Shown: positions 24,190-34,580, counted from the first letter of the stretch. The stretch is 64,000 bases of DNA from Phyto melanocephala (GCA_941918925.1 OW799236.1:76014713-76078712), one strand, 5' to 3'. Program-made: numbers and translations. Notes: generated by a model not told the origin, from the letters alone.

Positions 24190-24330
24190 CACAGTTTTAC
24201 TTCTTTGTTTGTTAGAGCTGATAGAGACAAATTGATTACAGATTTGAATTCAGCGCACACAAATTAACAGTTGATAAATTCAAAGAAGCAAAGAGTGTTG
24301 GCCTGTGACTTGAACGTGTGGTTGCTATGT

Positions 24331-25903
24331 TAAATATACAACTTATCTGAAATTGTCTTCTAAAAATAAATTAAAAATGCAAACATTAAAAATTGAAATT
24401 TTCTAACTTCCATCATCAAGTGATTACCCTTAAGGTATTGTTATGATGATAAATAATTTCTGAGAATAAATTAAAATATTCTATTTATTTTCCTTAATGT
24501 GTCGGTGTCTTTTTAATATGATTTATAAATCTATGTAAGTGTACATACATGTGTGTGTCTAAATGTGTGTTTAATGCCACTTACTACCTTTAGTGTCCCT
24601 GTCTTTCATTAAAATGTTTGTTTAAGTAATTTGAGACAAAAATCTGTTTTCAAATGCGTAAAATTTTCTCTAAACAATCTTTTTGTTTGTTTGCTTGTTT
24701 TTTTTTAATTTTTTTGCAATTTTTCTATTTGGGTAGATGTGTTTGGTGTATCTGTGAGGGCACTGGTCCTTGTAATACTAACTCTGGATTATAAATTATG
24801 GTGATGATGATGTTATTTACCTTTTTTGTTATGTGAAAGCAAAAGCAAAAAATACCTGAAATAGAAACATCAATATGTTTTGTTCATCCATTCATGCATT
24901 CATTCTTTACATTGCCAACCATTTATTCGTTTAAATATTGAAGTGAAAATTTAATATTTCTTGTTAGTCACATATATGTGTGTGTGTGTGTGTGTGTGTC
25001 TGTTTGTTTTTTCATAACGATAAAATTGCTGTAGAAATCACTTTTTATTATAAATTTTTCTATTTACTAAATGTGTATGTAATGTTTTCTAACATGTCTG
25101 TGATTTTCCCCATCACCAGTATCTACGATTTATATACATTTTGAAATATTTCTGTATTATTTACTACATCCCTTAAATTTCCGTTTGCAAATATGAGATT
25201 TTGAAGATGTTAGAATTTTACTTCAATTTTTGTCGGTTGGTTGGTTGGTTTTACTAAACGAATACTTTTTTTATGAATATTTATTTACTTTATATCTTAA
25301 TCTATTTTACTCTAGGTCTTTTTTTTTTTTTGCCTGTGTCGCTTGCTTATCTGTCTCATACACATTTATAGATTTGTATGTATGTGCGAGCAAATGCTTT
25401 TTTGAAAGTCTTCAATCTTTCTTTTCAATTAAATATTTTTTTCTCTCCTTATTTCCTTGTTGCTATACTATGTATGTATGTTGATAATTCAAATTAATAT
25501 TATTTGTTTTATTTTAGTATTTTGAGGAGGAAAATATTCTCTATTTGCTTGAATGAATAACTTGTTGGGAATTTAATATGTTACGGTATTGTTGTTTTGT
25601 CAATAATTGCTTCATCTGTTGTGTGAAATTTAAGTGTGTTAAGTTTTTGATTTTCTTAATAAAATTTAAAGATATCAATATAGCAGTGAGTAGTTATTTT
25701 TGTTTATATATAGTAACGGGCGTTTGGAAAGTTCTATATTCTAAGAAGGGCTTAAATGTTACGTTTTTTAGATCCAGCAACTCTATATAAATAAATTAGT
25801 TTGATATTGACTTTTGATCATACTCGCTTTAACATTGCTTACAAATTGTTCACGCTTATTTCCGTTCGCAATATTCCATTAATTTTTAAACGGTCATATT
25901 ATG
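24331..25903. other. Unassigned AT-rich DNA
   Basis: No gene recognised. Contains a (TG)n tract and poly-T runs; open frames here are T-rich translations. Confidence 0.5.
24977..24999 (+). repeat. (TG)n microsatellite
   Basis: About eleven uninterrupted TG units. Confidence 0.9.
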
Positions 25904-26536
25904 GGCCGACTTCATAAACGCAAGTTGCAATTCATAATTTAAAAAAATGCGTATGCAATGCTAAACATGTCTTAAGTGCAACCTTGCGTTGCAGAGAATT
26001 TTTTGCATTTCATCGGCATTTAGGAACGCTCATGTATCCACTTTTTGTCTCTGCAATATAAAGTGTTTAATTATTTAAATTATTAGTCTGTGATTTAAAT
26101 AAATTCTATCAATTATAAATAACACTGTGCTAGTTGAAAAAACAGACAAGCCGGGCACCTAGCGTTTTAACATAATTCGGGTACGCTGAATCCAGTGGTG
26201 CCCACGGTTTTTTAAGATTGGCTCTGGTTTTCGAGATATACCGTTATTTCGAAAATGGAGGAGGTTGCACAACATATGTTCGCGTAACTCAAAAACGCTT
26301 TAGCTTATTGGAAAAACTTAAAAAACCGAAATTCCGCAATAAAATTTCCTTTAAGAAAAGTAAAACTTCTTTCTAATATTCGCAGTCGTTTTAGAAAAAT
26401 AAAATTAATTTTTTTATCAAAATTTCGAAATTTTTATTTTTTTAAAATTCATAAAAAATTGAAAAATTCAGCTAGGCTTCTAATTTTTTGCAGACATATA
26501 AAAAACAAAGCTGCAAACAAAACAAGCCATAAATAA

Positions 26537-26680
26537 CACTGCTCGACAAAAAATAATTTTTTTTCTTCCCGTTAATTAAAACTATGTGGTCTATGTGGAT
26601 TTTGATGCGCTGAACTCAAATCCGTAATCGGTTTTTTTCCATCAGATCGGTATTTTTTTTTATGGGCGTGCCAAATTTTT
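26537..26680 (+). repeat. TIR fragment of the 22922-24310 family
   Basis: 'cactgctcgacaaaa', 'gatgcgctgaactcaaatcc' and 'ccatcagatcggtat' follow the same order as the left TIR at 22922-23045 ('cacagcccgacaaaa', 'gggtgcactgaattcaaatc', 'tatcagctctag'). It lies immediately inside the left TIR of the 26145-29845 element. No inverted partner was seen on the right side. Confidence 0.6.
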
Positions 26681-26934
26681 TCCCCTAAATTAGGTTTCGG
26701 TTTTCAAAAGTAAAACAGCAGAAGATGTGTTTTCTCTATCTCTTATCGTTTTGGAATTATTTAAAAATTAATGGAGATAAAAAAAATTTTTCGTGCCAAA
26801 TTCGTAATATTTTTCAATTTAAAAATATAAATAAAAAAAATATAAAGCAAATATTCAACATTTTGCACTTTTTTCTGAGAACTACTTATCTTAAAAATAA
26901 AAAAAGCCGCAAGTCATAAAAATCGGTTAAAAAA

Positions 26935-27151
26935 TGTAGATTTTATTGTCAATTTACCGCAGGTACCCAATATTGTAATGCAACCAGCCTTACATATGAT
27001 ACAGCATTTCGTTAGGTGAGCAGGTAATGGAACTGAAGTACAACGGTATTTTGTATGGTTCTTAGAATTAAAAATTATAACATAGTATTTTTCAATTACC
27101 TGTGATTTCAAATTATTGGGTACCTGCGGTAAATTGACAATAAAATCTACA
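26935..27151. mobile_element. 217-bp MITE with perfect 38-bp TIRs
   Basis: 26935-26972 and 27114-27151 are exact reverse complements over 38 bases (for example 'gtcaatttaccgcaggtacc' in the left arm). TA dinucleotides two bases inside each outer end would allow a Tc1/mariner-type target duplication. The interior is non-coding. Perfect arms suggest a young insertion compared with its decayed neighbours. Confidence 0.85.
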
Positions 27152-27246
27152 CCTGGAAAAGTTAGAAATATTATTCGTCCTGGGTTTTTTTTTACAAAAC
27201 ATGGTCATGAAGGTCTCGACTGGTACTTTGATTAAAACAATTACAG

Positions 27247-27278
27247 TATAAATAAGAGTTCCTCAACCCCTTCACTGT
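27247..27278 (+). promoter_or_regulatory. TATA box and initiator of the transposase gene
   Basis: 'TATAAATA' begins at 27247 and 'TTCACTG', an initiator-like motif, at 27271, about 25 bases downstream. The transposase ATG follows at 27366. Position and spacing fit an RNA polymerase II core promoter. Confidence 0.55.
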
Positions 27279-27365
27279 CATATGGAAAGTGCTTGCGAAA
27301 GTGATTAGTGAATTTTAAAGCCTCTGACAGTCTTGTATCTAAACAGTTATATTGAAATATCTAAG

Positions 27366-29059
27366 ATGGAGGCGTGTAAAAAGTTTAATTACTTTTGTTA
27401 TGTGTGTGGGAAATATAAAAATATGCCAAGTCGCCGTAAAATCACTACTGAAACAAGTACCTTGTATAATTCATATTTTTCTTTAAGGGTTATATATGGT
27501 AAGAGTTGGACACCATCAATAGTGTGTACACACTGCATTTACCATTTAAATAAGTGGGAAAAAATGGAGACGCCATGCCATTTGGTGTTCCAATGATTTG
27601 GAGAGATCCCATAGTTCATGTTGAAGATGAGTGTTATGCGTGAATAAATTATACAGCGGGTATAAACAGAAGAAAAATGACTTATATGTCTTATACTGAA
27701 ACAGCATATGCTCGATTTCCGCTGCCACATTCTGATGAAATTACTGTTCCGGGTAGCCATATACCAACAGAACATATTCCCTCAATAATTCATTCTGTTG
27801 AAGCGGATAGCCCAGCTACTTCAATGTATCAACCGTCATGCATCACGGTTCCATGCAGTCACAATGAAATCACGCAAGATCGTCTGGATATAATGGTACG
27901 GCGTCTAAAATTATCTCAAAGACAGAGCATTCTCTTGGCAAAAGAGTTAAAACGAGCTAATACTTTAGCACCAGGTGTACAAACATACGGGGCTATCAAT
28001 CGCCATAGACGATTTACGACTTTTTTTAAATCTATTGAGAATAATTCTATTGCGTATTGTACTGACATCCGCGGATTGGTTTTAACAATGCAAAATGAAT
28101 ATAATCCTGGAGATTGGCGCTTATTCATTGATTCTTCCAAAAGTAGCTTAAAAGCAGTTTTGCTACATGTCACTAATTTAAAAAGTCCTATTTCGATAGC
28201 ACTTAGCACAAATACTAAAGAGACATACGCATCAATGAAAAAAATAATACAGTTAATTAAATATGAAGACCACAAGTGGAAAATATGCGCAGATTTAAAA
28301 GTGGTAGCTCTTTTAAGAGGCATGCAATTGGGCTATACTAAAAATATGTGCTTCATGTGCTTATGGAATACGCGTTTCGATGGCGACCAGTACAATACAC
28401 GGGATTTGGCTTTACGTGAGGAAAGCAGATTGCATAGAAACAAAGTTATTGAATTACCACTTGTGTCGATGGAAAAGATTTTGCTTCCTCCACTCCACAT
28501 CAAACTGGGTATTGTAAAAAATTTTATAAAAGCATTGAGCCCAGATGGTGTTGCTTTTACCGAATTGCACCGAATTTTTCCACGATTAAGCGGCATGAAA
28601 GTAAAAGAAGGTATGAACTCTAACTACTTTATTAAATTAGATTTATATTTCATTTCATAATGTTTCTATTTTACAGGAATTCTTAATGGACCGGACATTC
28701 GCCGTCTTATGAAGGACCATCAATTTGAGGTTGCATTGAATGATATCGAGCTATTGGCCTGGAATTGTGTGAAATCAGTAATAGAAAATGTATTAGGAAA
28801 TCATCGGTCTGAAAACTGGCGAATTTTAATCAAAAATATGCTAACCGCATTTAAAAACTTAAACGTTAGAATGTCATTGAAAATACATTTTTTGCATTGC
28901 CATGCCGAAAAATTTAATGAACAATCACCAGCCGAGTCTGATGAACATGGCGAGAGATTTCACCAAGTAACAGCCAGGCTCGAACACTGGTATAGCGGCA
29001 AACAACTTGATTCGCTATTAGGGGATATTTGTTGGAATCTGCAGGAGGAAGAAGAATAA
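27366..29059 (+). pseudogene. Spliced DDE-type transposase gene, nearly intact
   Basis: Start ATG 27366 (MEACKKFNYFCYVCG). C11, C14, C54 and C57 form two CxxC pairs, like a small zinc-binding domain (ZAD- or THAP-like in size). A frameshift near 27570 and a TGA at 27641 replacing a family cysteine codon break the N-terminus. From the ATG at 27677 the frame is open for 311 codons to 28610. It carries DWRLFIDSSKSSLKAVLLH (D152 of this frame), WKICADLKVVALLRG (D206), the CxxC in NMCFMCLW and LLPPLHIKLGIVKNF. A GT-AG intron (28611-28676, 66 bp) joins KVKEG to ILNGPDIRRLM. Exon 2 ends in HFLHCHAEKF, SDEHGERFHQ (candidate catalytic E) and LLGDICWNLQEEEE, stop at 29057. D, D and E placement is inferred from conservation with the relic at 23266-24189 and from memory of homologues. 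Two small lesions in an otherwise open gene suggest recent inactivation. Confidence 0.85.
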
Positions 29060-29072
29060 ACTTCTAAATAAA
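29055..29072 (+). terminator. Poly(A) signal of the transposase gene
   Basis: 'AATAAA' at 29055 overlaps the TAA stop codon, and a second 'AAATAAA' follows at about 29065. This is a compact 3' end typical of transposon genes. Confidence 0.5.
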
Positions 29073-30294
29073 AACTACTTAACAACAAAAAACTTTTAGT
29101 TTGGTTATATAAAAAATTCAAAAATTTCATCTTTTCTGAAAAAATCAAAAGTTGTAGACAGACTTTAATCACAAATAGCTTATTTTGCATCTGCGCAACT
29201 TTATTTTTCATTCCCATCATTTGTTTCTAAGGCCTAGGATTCACTCCTAGGGGGATAAAATGTATGACCGACCTCCAATGTTTTTTGTTCTTAACATTTT
29301 CTTAAATTATACTTTCCCTTTATCACCATCCCTTAGGGGGGCCCCAATACAAATGTTGCGTTTTATGAAATTCTTAGATTAATTAAAATTTGTCGACTTT
29401 TGTGAATAAAATCAAAAGTTGCAAACATATTTTAATTGTTTATGGCTTCTTTTGTTTGCAGCTTTGTTTTTTATATGTGTGCAAAAAATTAGAAGCCTAG
29501 CTGAATTTTTCAATTTTTTATGAATTTTAAAAAAATAAAAATTTCGAAATTTTTATAAAAAAATTAATTTTTTTTTCAAAAAAAAAATTATGTTTCTAAA
29601 ACGACTGCGAATGTTAGAAAGAGGTTTTACTTTTCTTAAAGGAAATTTTATTTCAAAATTTCGGTTTTTTAAGTTTTTTCAATAAGCTAAAGCGTTTTTG
29701 AGTTACGCGAACATATGTTGTGCAACCTCCTCCATTTTCGAAATAACGGTATATCTCGAAAACCAGAGCCAATCTTAAAAAACCGTGGGCACCACTGGAT
29801 TCAGCGTACCCGAATTATGTTAAAACGCTAGGTGCCCAGCTTGTCACGAAAAAAAAGTGTCAATTTCATGCACAGTGTAATTTATTAAAAATAAACAAAG
29901 AAAATACTAACTCAGCCATTGCAGCTCAAATGTTTGCATACAACGATTAGGAACATTGGACATTGCTAGAAAGCTTACATATGCGTTTACGAAGTGTATG
30001 CGTTGTAAATATGCATTGCAACTTGCGTTTAGGAAGTCGGCCATGCTCATACATAACTTTTGTATTTACAGTGAAAATAATCCAGAAATTACTATCCAGA
30101 CATTAATACTTTTCCAAAAAGTCACTGTTGTTTCTATTCATCCGTTGTTCTTCTTAAAAAATTTGGCCGGCAAGAACGTTATCGTTAAGCTTTTAAGAGA
30201 CTTTTGACTTAACACTTTTGTATTAGCCTATTTGTTTTTTTTATGATTGTAGTTTGAGGCCATGTATTTAACTTATGCTTCAGAGACACAGATA

Positions 30295-30834
30295 AAGGGT
30301 GATTTTTTTTACTATTATCTTTTTGGCAACACTGATTTAAACAGCTGACGCACGTTTCGTGTTTTGCTTCACTGTCAAACATCTTCAGTTTGGTTTATAA
30401 TTTAACCATGAATCGTCTTACAAACGGTGCCACATGGCGCACAGCACGCTTAACAATGATCTTATTGAGAGGCGAGTTCGGTGAACATTTTATTTCACGT
30501 TCGGGACCGGTCAATTGGCCGCCTAGATCGTGCGATTAGACGCCTTTAGACTATTTTTTGTGGGGCTATGTTAAAGCTCATGTCTATACACACATGCCCG
30601 CTTCAATTGACGCATTGCAAGACAACATTGAAAATGAACATTGTTGGAAAGAGTATGCCAAAATTGGACTAAGCGGATGGACCATTTTAGGCGCAGTCAA
30701 GGTCAACAACATTTGCATGAAATAATCTTCAAACATTAAATTATATAGACCGTACTATCGATTCAAATAAAGATTTCATGCATTTTTCTGAATTTTATGT
30801 GTTTTTTTCCTATAGCTCTTAAAAAATCACGCTT
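30295..30834 (+). mobile_element. Mariner-like element, 540 bp, internally deleted
   Basis: The left end 'aagggtgattttttt' and right end 'aaaaaatcacgctt' are inverted copies flanked by TA. A short reading frame between them joins the transposase start to its C-terminal third. Confidence 0.88.
30408..30724 (+). pseudogene. Mariner transposase remnant with internal deletion
   Basis: ATG at 30408 gives MNRLTN, which is fused directly to GATWRTARLTMILLRGEFG, the position normally reading DGAT.HTA with the second catalytic aspartate. The first two catalytic residues are therefore lost. ISRSGPVNWPPRSCD keeps the third aspartate, followed by a TAG stop in place of a leucine codon, then TPLDYFLWGYVKAHVYTHMP, and C-terminal VNNICMK and a stop. 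Such start-to-C-terminus deletions are typical of non-autonomous mariners. Inactive. Confidence 0.88.
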
Positions 30835-31149
30835 TACAATAAAGGGATAAAAAGGCACAACCTGATTGTCCTTGAGAGATAGTGTCAACAACTCATTAGC
30901 GCTTGTCTTGACCAAATGTTTGTTAGGTTGCTTGAAGGTGTTAGATTTTAAATCTAGAAACTATTTTTCAATTTCAATACGACACAACAAACTGAAAGCT
31001 TTTTAAAGGTTTTTGGAAAACACATGTGTTCGAAAATAGAAATAAATTTTCATTAATAATATTTATTCCTAAATTTAAATATTAAATCTATTAAGCAAAA
31101 ACTCTCGTAAAAAATAATAAGTTTTATACTTAAATACAGTTCTTCACTA
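30835..31149. other. Unassigned AT-rich DNA
   Basis: No gene or repeat recognised. Confidence 0.5.
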
Positions 31150-31619
31150 CTTACAATTTGACATCGATGTCATTAGAGGCAAGTACTTACCACCCGCGTT
31201 TACACATAGGAACTTAAATAAGCACTAAATACGCTCGATTATAAATAGGGACTTAAATAAGTACTTACGCATTAAACACATAGCCAACTACAATCTCTGA
31301 AATATAAAATACACACGTCTATATACAGACGATTATTTTGAAGTCATTACAGCAGCACGACTGCACGGTGGCGCGTACTTATGCTAATTTAAAATACCTT
31401 ACTTTATTTACTCGAAAACGACGACGAAAAAAGGTATATTTTGATTAAATTAATATTTATGTAAAAAATAACAAGGTTTTAAAACATAAATTTATTTGTT
31501 TTTAAATTTGTTAATGGTAAGGAGTGTATCGAAAAAAAACATTGTAGTTGCATTAATTTAAATAAAACTCAAATCGTGCAATAAAAAATTTTCAATGGTT
31601 ATTACGATCAAAATGGACT

Positions 31620-32250
31620 GCGAAAAAAAGTATGTGAAAATATAATTAAAACTTTTCAAAAAAATCCGTCATGGACTTTTAAAAAAATAGCAAAAAATTT
31701 TAAAGTTGACCCTCGAACTGTTTCAAATGGCATTGAAGACCTGAGCATTGAAAGAAAACCTGGATCACGAAATAAAAAAGGTCCAAGGGATATTGGTAAG
31801 GTTAAAGAAGTCAAGCAACTGTTTCGAATAGCACCTAATATTTGTATCTGAAAAGCAGCGCGTACGGTGAAATGCTTTAACAGTTTTGTCCAAAGGGCCA
31901 AAGCGTATACTGGGATGAAGACACACACAGTTCAGAAAGTTCCAGATCGCATTTCGGTAAAGAACATAGAAGCAAAAAAACGAGCGAACAAATTGAAGGC
32001 AGTTTTTGTAAAAAAAAATACAACTTTTGTGTGATGGATGACGAAACACACGTACCGGCAGACTTCTCTCAACTTCCCGGCTGATGAAAGAGGTAATATT
32101 CAGGATGAGTTCCGGACAAAAAAACAAACAAAATTCCCTAAGAAATTTCTCGTGTGGCAAGCTATTTGCAGTTGTGGCAAACGAAGCGAAGCATTTGTGG
32201 CATCAGTCACGATATACAAAGAAATTTATATCACGAAGTGCCCACAACGT
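31620..32250 (+). pseudogene. Tc1/mariner transposase, N-terminal part
   Basis: Readable blocks are ENIIKTFQKNPSWTFKKIAK and NFKVDPRTVSNGIEDL (helix-turn-helix), KPGSRNKKGPRDIGKVKEV (basic linker), VQKVPDRISVKNIEAKKRAN, VMDDETHVPADFSQLP (first catalytic aspartate, in another frame at about 32033) and KFLVWQAICSCGKRSEAFVA. A TGA at 31849 and at least two frameshifts break the frame. The text continues across the LINE into 33646-33980, where the duplicated target 'cccacaa' marks the break. Confidence 0.9.
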
Positions 32251-33645
32251 GATTAGGGATATCATGTCTAATGCCTTAAGATTACTAGAAACTGGGCCAC
32301 GGACAGCGGTCTAGTAGTAAACCCATGCAAAACGGAACTGGTACTGTTCCCAACAAAGACCAAGATTCCGAGCTTCAGACAACCGAGGTTGGGGAAGTGC
32401 CAAATCCCCCTATCGGATAGGGCGAAATATCTGGGTATTATCCTGGACTCTAAGTTGTCTTGGAAACTGAACGTCCATCACAGGGTGAAGAAGGCTACGG
32501 TAGCCTACTACACGTGTCGTGGGATGTTTGGTAGGAAATGGGGACTCTCCCCTGACATGATTAAATGGATGTATACGGCCGTAGTACGTCTAATTCTCAC
32601 TTATTCTCACTTATGGACTGCAACGGGGCGTAAATATGTTGTGGACCAGCTGTATGGAGTACAGAGATCGGCATGCATAGATATTCATATATTGGCCACA
32701 TTCGCAAGTAGCGCGGTGAGGCTTAATGCGACTGGCTGTTGGAAGTCGAGAACGTATGGCCATGCAAGTATATTGGCCACGCTGCCTTCGTGCGTGAATA
32801 AACCCTTTGACTACGTTACGCCCTACATGGACTTTGATGCGGCGTTTAGAGTTCTTTTCCCCTCCAGGAGAGAGTGGAATGGGGCCACCTTTGGGGGAGC
32901 TTTGACACCAGGATCTGTACTGACGGTTCTAGGATGGAATGTGGTGTTGGAGCCGGTGTCTTCTCTGATGGATCGGAGATTAAGCTCTCCTTCCACCTTC
33001 CGGATGATTGCAGCATATTTCAGGCTACTATGGTAACGAGCGGGCTGATGAGCTTGCCAGGAGAGGATGTGCTTTGAATATCTCTAACGCAATTGCAGTT
33101 GCAATTCCGTTAGGTACTATTAAAAACAGAATCTCCAGACACTTTCTCCGGAAGGCTGATGACAAGGCTGAGCACATGTAAGGTGGCACGGCTTACGTGG
33201 CCCTTTTTTGATGCACGACGTACATTGCAACTTACCAGTCGAAGTCGGAGGGACTTATCGAGGTTGCTGGCGGTATTGACGGGTCACTGGATCTGAGGCA
33301 AACATGCAAGTCGACTCGGACTTTCATCGAACGACCATTGTCGCAGCTGTCTGGATAGAAAGGTTTTCCACCTTCTCTGCGAATGTCCTGCACTGGCGGC
33401 TAAAAGACACAGATTTCTGGGCGAACATATACTGGATGGCCTCTGTGCGATATCTGAAGTTGGACCGAATTATCTACTGAGATACCTCACGGCCACGGGG
33501 TGGATCTAGTATCCTACCTACTCTTGAATTTATTCTGAAATACATTGAAAGCTGACGAGTAATGTGGTCCTGTTAAAACGGAGTCATATAGACTCTACTT
33601 GACTGTTTGCGTGCAGCGAACTACCACGATAACCAACCAACCAAG
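32251..33645 (+). mobile_element. 5'-truncated LINE insertion (reverse transcriptase end and RNase H)
   Basis: It begins inside the reverse transcriptase with VIRDIMSNALRLLET, then open frame 32389-33036 gives LSDRAKYLGIILDSKLSW and YTCRGMFGRKWGLSPDMIKW, the thumb region. In a shifted frame CTDGSRMECGVGAGVFSDG (32912-32968) is the RNase H core with its first aspartate, and ADELARRGCALNISNAIAV (about 33040) follows. The 3' end is 'ccaaccaaccaag', an AACC-type tail. 'cccacaa' occurs just before (32241) and just after (33646), a target-site duplication inside the Tc1/mariner. Frameshifts make it inactive. Related to 20505-21290. Confidence 0.88.
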
Positions 33646-33980
33646 CCCACAAAGACGACTTTTACCTTTTTTGAGGCAGCACCGAGTGCCTTCATATTTT
33701 TGGCCTGCTTTGGCATCATGTCATGGAAAACAGGAACTTGAGTGGTATTCAAAGAATAATGTAATTTTTGTACCACGAGAGGCAAATCCACCTAACTGTC
33801 CAGAACTTAGGCCTGTGGAAAGGTACTGGGCTCTTGTCAAAGCGGAATTGAAGAACACAGAAAAGGTGTCCCCGAACAAGTCTGATTTTAAGTGTTGATG
33901 GATCACCTCCTCCAAAAAGATAACAAAAGCAACTGTAAAATCTTTAATGGAAGGGCTTCCGAAAAAAGTCTATAATTTAT
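33646..33980 (+). pseudogene. Tc1/mariner transposase, C-terminal part
   Basis: Open frame gives QRRLLPFLRQHRVPSYFWPA, LASCHGKQELEWYSKNNVIF and REANPPNCPELRPVERYW, then ALVKAELKNTEKVSPNK and, after a stop, KSLMEGLPKKVYNL. The block FWPALASCH normally reads FWPDLASCH, so the second catalytic aspartate has become alanine. PELRPVE holds the third acidic residue. It continues the gene at 31620-32250. Confidence 0.9.
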
Positions 33981-34580
33981 AAATACGAAATAATAAATTA
34001 AGATTTCAATGTTAAATAAACTTGTGCAATATGCCAATAAATTTGCGTATCTTAAAGTTTCTTTATTGCACGATTTGAGTTTTATTTAACTTAATGCAAC
34101 TACAATTTTTTTTTCGACACACTCCTTATGCGTACTTTTACAACAAGGGATTTCATTTTTAAGAAGGTGAAATACTTTAATGTATCACCACTGAAATGTA
34201 CGTTTATAAAACAGCTGTTCTTTAGTTTTACTTCTTTATTAATTCAAAGTATTAAATTCAAGTATCAGCTGTTTGTAGTGCTGCTGCCGTTTTCAAAATA
34301 ATTATGTAGGTGAGTGACTACATTGCGGTAATTGAAGCCAGCTACATTTGTAGTCGTGCTGCTGTGTAGCCTGCTGTGGCCTATGAGTTTAATGCTTTAC
34401 TTTTATAGCAAATAAACTAAGAACCCAATAATATTATGGACTTACAAAAGTCGATCAGTTCTATTAAGGACGGAAATTCGATTTAACTATTCTGCGATAC
34501 GTTGATTTAAAATTTAAAAATCAGTGGAAATCTGTGCTAATGAGCTGCTTTGCCGCTACTGTCAAAAAAAGTAGTACTTA

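Larger units (their letters stand above)
22922..24310 (+). mobile_element. DNA transposon with about 120-bp TIRs and a decayed transposase
   Basis: The left arm (22922-23045) contains 'ctttgaatttatcaactg', 'ctgaattcaaatct' and 'ctctatcagctcta'. The same blocks occur inverted at 24210-24310 ('agagctgatagag', 'agatttgaattcag', 'gttgataaattcaaag'). Between them lies the transposase relic 23266-24189, of the same family as 27366-29059. A fragment of repeat A sits at 23056. Confidence 0.8.
22624..24323. mobile_element. Outer inverted-repeat element carrying a second transposon
   Basis: 'ggtcacacgttcaagt' at 22624-22639 is repeated in inverted form at 24308-24323 ('acttgaacgtgtggt'), just outside the ends of the inner element 22922-24310. 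The simplest reading is that the inner element inserted close to the right end of this one. Only about 16 bases match, so the outer element is a proposal. Confidence 0.45.
26145..29845 (+). mobile_element. 3.7-kb DNA transposon with about 400-bp TIRs
   Basis: The left arm 26145-26533 begins 'gacaagccgggcacctagcg', and the right arm 29438-29845 ends with its inverted copy 'cgctaggtgcccagcttgtc'. Matching blocks run the full arm, for example 'ccaatcttaaaaaaccgtgg', 'acgcgaacatatgttgtgca' and 'gaagcctagctgaattt' (right-arm sense). Between the arms are a core promoter, a transposase gene with an intron, and a poly(A) signal. A perfect-TIR MITE (26935-27151) and a piece of a related TIR (26537-26680) sit between the left arm and the gene. 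I could not settle the target-site duplication. Confidence 0.9.
25904..30042. mobile_element. Outer MITE-like element containing a transposon
   Basis: 'ggccgacttcataaacgcaa' at 25904 with the following 'gttgcaattcat' is matched in inverted form by 30011-30042 with two mismatches in 32. Without the inner transposon (26145-29845) it would be only about 440 bp and non-coding, so it was probably a MITE before the insertion. No clear target duplication is seen at its outer ends. Confidence 0.7.
31520..34126 (+). mobile_element. Tc1/mariner-type element carrying a LINE insertion
   Basis: TIRs of about 66 bases: left 'aggagtgtatcgaaaaaaaa' through 'atcgtgcaataaa' (31585), right the inverted copy from 34060 to 'ttcgacacactcct' at 34126, with TA on both sides. 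The transposase is split into 31620-32250 and 33646-33980 by a LINE at 32251-33645. Without the LINE it is about 1.2 kb, normal for the superfamily. Confidence 0.92.
31150..34550 (+). repeat. Dispersed repeat B, split by a Tc1/mariner
   Basis: The left part holds 39-bp units at about 31180, 31219 and 31258, the same period and sequence as 4110-4240. The right part after 34127 ends with 'attatggacttacaaaagtcg' and 'gacggaaattcgattta', as at 4290-4340. Inverted segments flank the insertion ('tacagcagcacgactgca' at 31350 and 'tgtagtcgtgctgctgtg' at 34350, 'gcattaaacacatagcc' and 'ggcctatgagtttaatgc'), so this repeat has internal dyad symmetry that the 4-kb copy lost. Confidence 0.7.

Noticed and set aside
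27916..28323. 135-residue open frame on the minus strand
   Set aside because: It is antisense to the well-supported transposase exon and has no motif of its own.
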